Source of the DNA: Acidiferrobacteraceae bacterium
GTDB lineage: Bacteria; Pseudomonadota; Gammaproteobacteria; Arenicellales; UBA868
DNA: 57,259 nucleotides
NCBI GenBank assembly: GCA_002729195.1
Contig: PBTT01000084.1
Location: 1 to 57,259 of the forward strand
Reading direction: 5' to 3'
Shown: piece after piece, positions 52,797-57,259 of the stretch
Numbering within the stretch: the first letter of the stretch is position 1
Layout of the letters: every line of letters begins with the position of its first letter
Made by a program: the position numbers and the translations under genes
Notes under the pieces: model-generated
Databases searched by the model: none
Seen by the model: only the letters and a program-made list of their open reading frames with translations
What the model was told of the DNA's origin: nothing

Positions 52797-54112
52797 GTCA
52801 GCTTGGTTAGACCCGGTTTGAAGACGGGATAAACACCGTTCGGTCCGGGTTTCACAGGCGGCTCCATGTCATCTCGGCAATTCTCCGGGCGCGGTGAGTA
52901 ATAAAAACCCGACTGTTTCATTTCCTCCCAAGTTGTTTCCCTGCCGGTATAACAACTGAGCTGGCCCATGATTGCAACAAGCGTGCTGCGTACCATGTAA
53001 TCACCACAGTTCAGCGGCTGCCCCGAGCGTATGGCGGCAAAAAACCTGTCATGCTCGACTTGATACGGGTTACACCGCCCCTTCCAACGCCAGTTGGTTT
53101 CGCCTTGGATGCGACATGCCATGATTGAAGCGCGCCCCTTTGTTCCAAAGACGATGCTTGAGGATTCGTTGTAACAACCGTTGGTTGTTCGGCAAAAGGC
53201 GTAAAGGCGAACGCCGTTGGCCATTTCGTAGATAACCGAGTGGTGATCAAACACGTTCCCGTAAATTGGATCTGTCATTGTCGATCGTCCACCAAGCCCG
53301 TGGCACTTTAACGGTGCTTTCCCGCCCATGATCCAAATGGATCGATCCAGATTATGGACGAGCGACTGCACAACGTCATCGCCCGACAGCCAGGAGAAGT
53401 GGTATTGCGTGCTGCACTGATACTCTAATTCTGTCAGGCCGGGCTTTCGAGGAATGACTCCGTAGGGTGCACGCAGAAAGTTCTCCTCGAGGGAAACGAC
53501 TTCACCGATGGCACCGTCCTGGATGCGCTGGATAGTTTCGGCATAGCCAGCATGATGGCGACTATGAAGGCCCGAAAGCACACTGAGCCTTTTTTGCCTT
53601 GCCAATTCACAGGCAGCACGCACTGTTTTAATGCCGGTCGGGTCAATTGCATGCGGCTTCTCGACAAAGACGTGTTTACCGGCTTTGATTGCTGCCATGA
53701 GATGCAGCGGATGAAACTTGGCCGCATTGGCAATGAGCACCACGTCCGATAATTCAATGACGCTTTTGTAGCCATCGAATCCTGTGAAACAGTTGGCGTC
53801 ATTCACCTCTACCTGTTTGGGCTTCTGTTTTTTGATGAGCGCCCGCTTCTCGTGTATACGATCCAAAAACAAATCGCACATTGCAACAAGCCGAGCACCA
53901 GGATCCGCCGTCAACGCCTGAACAGCTGCGCCTGCATTGCGACCGCCGCAGCCAATCATCCCGACGCGAACCACATCACTGCCGGCCGCGTGGACAGCAA
54001 GGCTAGCCTCAACCATGCCCAGTGTAGCCCCGGATGCGAGTGTGGTTGATGTCTTGAGGAACTTCCGGCGGGAGCCGTCATCGAACGCTGCTTGCGGTAT
54101 GCCAAGTGTCAT
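52793..54112 (-). CDS. Tat-exported Gfo/Idh/MocA oxidoreductase
   Basis: A 439-residue protein with a Tat leader (SRRKFLKTSTTLASGATLG). The NAD-binding motif VGMIGCGGRNAGA is followed by KHVFVEKPHAIDPTG, which holds the EKP motif with the usual catalytic Lys, and VQSLVHNLDRSIWIMGG in the substrate region. It lies in an operon directly before HzsA-like paralogue 6 by ATGA overlap. An FNR-like box lies 42 bases before its ATG. The other exported Gfo/Idh protein (37453-38796) has EKS instead of EKP, so the two are probably not redundant. The sugar substrate is unknown. Confidence 0.87.
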   Translation of the reverse strand: MTLGIPQAAFDDGSRRKFLKTSTTLASGATLGMVEASLAVHAAGSDVVRVGMIGCGGRNAGAAVQALTADPGARLVAMCDLFLDRIHEKRALIKKQKPKQVEVNDANCFTGFDGYKSVIELSDVVLIANAAKFHPLHLMAAIKAGKHVFVEKPHAIDPTGIKTVRAACELARQKRLSVLSGLHSRHHAGYAETIQRIQDGAIGEVVSLEENFLRAPYGVIPRKPGLTELEYQCSTQYHFSWLSGDDVVQSLVHNLDRSIWIMGGKAPLKCHGLGGRSTMTDPIYGNVFDHHSVIYEMANGVRLYAFCRTTNGCYNESSSIVFGTKGRASIMACRIQGETNWRWKGRCNPYQVEHDRFFAAIRSGQPLNCGDYMVRSTLVAIMGQLSCYTGRETTWEEMKQSGFYYSPRPENCRDDMEPPVKPGPNGVYPVFKPGLTKLT

Positions 54113-54153
54113 GATTCCAAGCGGTAGAGTATTGCAGCGAACGAATGCTGAGT

Positions 54154-54167
54154 TTGATTTAGGTCAA
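54154..54167. promoter_or_regulatory. FNR/DNR-type operator
   Basis: TTGATTTAGGTCAA lies 42 bases before the Gfo/Idh start at 54112 and matches the recurring TTGAY-N4-RTCAA pattern. The remainder of the 54113-54373 gap shows only two GGCCAAGC words, common as coding motifs in the HEAT gene, and no gene. Confidence 0.5.
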
Positions 54168-54373
54168 TTAATTTGACGGTGCGTGCAATTGCGTCGATGT
54201 CAATACGGCTCCAATCATTTCTCTGCCTGGTTCGAGCGAGCGCCGGGACGACGTTCCACCGTTATGAGCTTGGCCAAGCTTCGCAGGACAGCAGCGGACA
54301 CGTTGGGGGGGCAACTGCGCTAGGCCAAGCGAAACTCACCGATGGCGATGAAGCGGGGCCAACGCGGTGACGC

Positions 54374-55531
54374 TCATCCCTTGGCCTTGGCGGCGGCCAA
54401 TTCAAGCTCGAACAGCAAGTCCTCCCGGCAGACGTCGTTTTGAATCACGATAACAGGCTCCGCAGAGAGGTTTGTTCGTTCACAGTATCTGTCGAACGCA
54501 GGAAGATCCTCCTTATCCCGAACATAGGCGATGGCATCGGTGACATCATTCCACTCCATGCCACAGGACTCCATTATTGCCAGAACGACGTCGAGTGTCA
54601 GCTCGATCTGTCGGTCTATGTCATCCAGATGAATCGTGTGCCCTTCCGGAGCAATGCTGGCAGTCCCGGAAATGAATAGTTTCCGGTAAGTCGGCGCATC
54701 CACTTCTACTGCCCGACTGAACGAACTGCCGTATTCGAGAGCGGGACATTGCAGAGGGGAGGGTACAGCACGAATGCGCATTTCATCTGTCTTGGGCTTG
54801 ATTGCGTACAGATTCCCTACAATGGAAACACCCGCCGGATTGGCCCCGCCTATGCCGGTACTGGCTGGAACGAGCGCATCGTAGATTCCCCGTTCCTTAA
54901 AAAATCGATGCCGAACGTCGTTGAATTGGTCGTACCAATCGAAAATGTTGTCCAGATGAAACCAGGTGCGAATCACGTCGCGGAATTCCATGCCCACGGT
55001 TTTCAGCGCCGCCTCGAAGCGGTTGAACACCTGTTCGGTCTGTTTTTCGGTAAGCACGTTGAGTTCCGGCAGGATGTTGTTGAGGAAGCAGTAATGAGCG
55101 AAGTCATCCTCGTAGATTGTGCCCACGATCTGTCCACCCAGCCAGACAGGCTGAAGTTTGGCATTTGAAATCGTGTGGGCGTACAATCCGGAGACGGGGC
55201 AATTCCGGGTGCCATCGTGATTCGGCTCCCTTAACGAGCAATCTCGGCAATCCTCACAGTAGCGAAGCTCCGAGACGGCTTTGCCTGAAGTGTTAATCAG
55301 GCCCACACCCTCCATCCGAACTATCCCCGAGTTGAGTTTTTGCAACCGCTCTCTCATTCGGTCAAACATGCACAGTGGGTCTTCACTACCCTCCCCGTGT
55401 ATGGTCAGGAATGTTTCCGTGTAATCCCCGTGACGCAGTGTCGAAATGTAGGGCTCACGACCACTGATAACTTTTGAATCTACTTTCATTGCCTTCTTTT
55501 CGTATCTTTTGAATTGTTGAGTCGTCGTCAT
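54374..55531 (-). CDS. RidA/YjgF-superfamily two-domain protein with Cys cluster
   Basis: A 385-residue cytoplasmic protein; start ATG 55531 overlaps the preceding stop (ATGA), and ATG 55489 behind AAAAGAAGG is a good alternative. The C-terminal half (about 140-380) has the trimeric RidA-type pattern: VFNRFEAALKTVGMEFRDVIRTW, RHRFFKERG and KLFISGTASIAPEG, IELTLDVVLAIMESCGMEWNDVTDAIAYVRD. The paired arrangement resembles chorismatase-like two-domain members. The N-terminal region has CEDCRDC (C92, C95, C98) and C111 in NCPVSG, which may bind zinc or an iron-sulfur cluster; this is unusual in the family. A deaminase or lyase role is possible but not provable here. Confidence 0.7.
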   Translation of the reverse strand: MTTTQQFKRYEKKAMKVDSKVISGREPYISTLRHGDYTETFLTIHGEGSEDPLCMFDRMRERLQKLNSGIVRMEGVGLINTSGKAVSELRYCEDCRDCSLREPNHDGTRNCPVSGLYAHTISNAKLQPVWLGGQIVGTIYEDDFAHYCFLNNILPELNVLTEKQTEQVFNRFEAALKTVGMEFRDVIRTWFHLDNIFDWYDQFNDVRHRFFKERGIYDALVPASTGIGGANPAGVSIVGNLYAIKPKTDEMRIRAVPSPLQCPALEYGSSFSRAVEVDAPTYRKLFISGTASIAPEGHTIHLDDIDRQIELTLDVVLAIMESCGMEWNDVTDAIAYVRDKEDLPAFDRYCERTNLSAEPVIVIQNDVCREDLLFELELAAAKAKG

Positions 55532-57259
55532 AGACGGAGTTGTAGCGCCTGAGGGTTGTTCCGGAAAAAGTTCTCCAACTCCCTGCGATCCAGAACTTTG
55601 TCGCCATTGGCATCTGCCTTCATGATGGCTGCTCTGTGGGTCTTGGGGATTTCACTTCGCTGAAGTTTGTCGTCCCCGTCACGGTCCAAAGCCCTCAACC
55701 GGCGCAGGAGTTGGCCGGTGCGGCGCAGGCGTCCACTGGCTTTACCGACCAAAACCGCTTCCATCTCTCTTGCGGGGACAAGGTGCCTCCAGAGGAACGC
55801 TTGCATCCTGTCTTCCGCCGGTACAGCCTGACGGGTCACCTGCTTACCTTCGATTATCGCGTGGCCTACAACACTCAAGGCAAACGGTTCCCTCTGGTCG
55901 CTACGCACACCTTCCAAAGTCAACTTCACCTGGCTCTTGTTGGCTGGCACGCTGTCACCAGCCAGCTTGAATCCTTCAGGACATCCCTTTAATGCCAAGC
56001 GGATCGCGCCCGTAAATCCATCCCTTCGAAGCGCGTAGATAGTGAGAGGAACCTTGGCACCAGGCCGGACTGTTATGCTGGACGGCACAACCCGCAACCC
56101 GAAGTCCGGACGCGGCGGACTGATGCGCAACCGATAGGCGTAACCGGCGCCACCCTGATGCTGCGCGTCGCCCACATGGACATGGTAGACTCCCTCCTCG
56201 GGCAGTGTCGAGCGAAGCCAAGAATCTGCATGGTGCGTGGTCAACCCGGCACCCTTGTCTTCATGATCATCGTTGAATGCCAGTTGACGCCCTTCCTTGG
56301 TCGTCAACCGAATGACGGAATCGACCGGGGAATTCAATTTGCGTGCGGTAATCTCCACTACAATCTGCTGGTGTGTCTTGCCTTTGAAACTGTAAGTGTC
56401 CCAGTCTCCAGGGTAATCAATGCGCCCGTTCACAATGATAGGTGTCGTAACTCGCTGTGCATCTCCATTATTGCTGTTCTCAAACTCGAGGCACTCGGGT
56501 AACGTGTCCAAGGCAAAAGGCACGAAGTTGGAGATTGTGCCCTTATCGGATGCGGCAACGGGGTAAACACCCGGTTCGTTGCCATTAATCCCCGGCTTCA
56601 GGCTGGCAGTGGGAAGATTCCACCCGGCAACGGTGACGTCAGCATTATCGCCCACTCGGCTGCCCAGCGGAAAAATGCCCGTCACGAATGGCAATTCGCC
56701 GATGGTTATTCGGTAGACAAAATCATCACGACCCCGGTAAATCGCATCCTTGATTTCGATCACATAATCACCCGATTTGGGTATCTTGTAATGCAGAACC
56801 GGATCGGGATGGAAACGGTAATCGTCGACATAGGCCACTTCCCTTCCCTCACTGTCAAACAACGCCAGTGTGGCCTGAAACCAACCAGGCACAGCATCCG
56901 GAAGATAGGGGATCAACTGCCGGGCGCTGACTGCAACAACCAGTTTCTGTCCCTCGGTCGCATGAAACTGGTACTTATCCGACAAGCCGGGCATGATCTG
57001 ACCGTTAACGATCACAGGTAGCGTGATCATCGGTATGGCCGTGGGTGGATTATTATTCACCGCCCTGCCACGTGACGGCTCACCCCTGCTTTTCTCCAAC
57101 TCCGTGGAGAATTCGGGGTACTGTCCGACCTGAAAAACAAGCGGATTCGTTAATCCAAGCGGTGTTTTGAGTCGAATGTCCCGATCGCCGATTGCCGCAT
57201 CGGATTCCACTTTGATTTCCAAAATCACATTCTCAACAATCGCGGGGGCGGGGGGACGC
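55528..57259 (-). CDS. PPC-domain and EF-hand secreted protein, 5' end outside the window
   Basis: At least 577 residues; the frame is open to the window edge (RPPAPAIVENVILEIKVE), so the GTG at 57228 is not the real start. The visible part has two bacterial pre-peptidase C-terminal-type beta-sandwiches (about 55-165, LPVIVNGQIMPGLSDKYQFHA; 245-365, IIVNGRIDYPGDWDTYSFKG), linkers GDNADVTVAGWNLP and an Ig-like module (PGAKVPLTIYALRRDG). Two EF-hand loops, DRDGDDKLQRSE and DANGDKVLDRRE, lie at the C-terminus. Such proteins are exported adhesion or scaffold proteins of planctomycetes, and the upstream missing part often contains enzymatic or cytochrome domains. Its stop overlaps the RidA-family start by ATGA. 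Confidence 0.78.
   Translation of the reverse strand, partial: RPPAPAIVENVILEIKVESDAAIGDRDIRLKTPLGLTNPLVFQVGQYPEFSTELEKSRGEPSRGRAVNNNPPTAIPMITLPVIVNGQIMPGLSDKYQFHATEGQKLVVAVSARQLIPYLPDAVPGWFQATLALFDSEGREVAYVDDYRFHPDPVLHYKIPKSGDYVIEIKDAIYRGRDDFVYRITIGELPFVTGIFPLGSRVGDNADVTVAGWNLPTASLKPGINGNEPGVYPVAASDKGTISNFVPFALDTLPECLEFENSNNGDAQRVTTPIIVNGRIDYPGDWDTYSFKGKTHQQIVVEITARKLNSPVDSVIRLTTKEGRQLAFNDDHEDKGAGLTTHHADSWLRSTLPEEGVYHVHVGDAQHQGGAGYAYRLRISPPRPDFGLRVVPSSITVRPGAKVPLTIYALRRDGFTGAIRLALKGCPEGFKLAGDSVPANKSQVKLTLEGVRSDQREPFALSVVGHAIIEGKQVTRQAVPAEDRMQAFLWRHLVPAREMEAVLVGKASGRLRRTGQLLRRLRALDRDGDDKLQRSEIPKTHRAAIMKADANGDKVLDRRELENFFRNNPQALQLRL

Noticed and set aside
54260-54340. GGCCAAGC words as an intergenic repeat
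   Set aside because: Only two loosely spaced copies; the similar words in the HEAT-repeat gene come from the coded Leu-Gly-Gln repeats.

Overview
The window looks like a chromosomal segment of a PVC-superphylum heterotroph (Planctomycetota or Verrucomicrobiota type). The signs are a set of large secreted hydrazine-synthase-alpha-like (HzsA-like) beta-propeller/cytochrome c proteins, Tat-exported Gfo/Idh/MocA oxidoreductases, PPC-domain and EF-hand secreted proteins, sulfatase and GH117 pieces, and a fused MetV-MetF reductase. Taxonomy is inferred from gene content only. Most genes lie on the minus strand. I see no rRNA, tRNA, CRISPR array or origin.

Region 1 (1-9042) is glycan-directed: a nonsense-mutated secreted protein remnant, a tandem GH117/GH43-like protein carrying the shell of a sulfatase, another gene remnant, a GH141-like beta-helix protein and a GH95-like protein. 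Alpha-L-fucosidases occur in GH95 and GH141, so fucose-containing, possibly sulfated, polysaccharide is a reasonable guess.

Region 2 (9161-14529) holds two divergent HzsA-like genes around a perfect FNR-type palindrome.

Region 3 (14569-27759, minus strand) is one tightly packed, often overlapping gene string. In transcription order it encodes a hydroxyacid-oxoacid transhydrogenase-like Fe-ADH, a decayed mmsA, GlpD, a UroD-family methyltransferase, a class I aldolase, an FGGY kinase, a glycerol dehydrogenase, an SMP-30-like lipoprotein, a fused MetV-MetF, a pterin-binding methyltransferase and an amidohydrolase. The combination of corrinoid/folate one-carbon enzymes with polyol enzymes suggests an uncharacterised pathway that removes methyl groups from, and then catabolises, a polyol-type substrate. 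A corrinoid protein and its activator are not in the window. A cupin and an NTF2-like gene diverge from this string.

Region 4 (29025-34335) has a DNPH1-like fragment, a secreted sugar isomerase-like protein, and a lower-GC prpB-prpC-prpD methylcitrate operon next to an IS1595-type transposase remnant. prpD appears to have lost its ATG, with ATA at the expected start.

Region 5 (34336-57259) has four more HzsA-like genes, a YVTN-propeller/MauG protein, two Gfo/Idh oxidoreductases, a heparinase II/III-like lyase, a RidA-family protein and a PPC/EF-hand protein that runs off the window. Two MauG remnants beside HzsA-like genes show that MauG-HzsA modules were duplicated and then partly lost.

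Two themes run through the window. One is six divergent HzsA-like paralogues, all missing the heme-ligand tyrosine of true hydrazine synthase and several fused to different accessory domains. The other is a recurring TTGAY-N4-RTCAA palindrome in the intergenic regions in front of these and related operons, pointing to a CRP/FNR-family regulon. Gene decay (seven fragments plus the prpD start) is unusually frequent.
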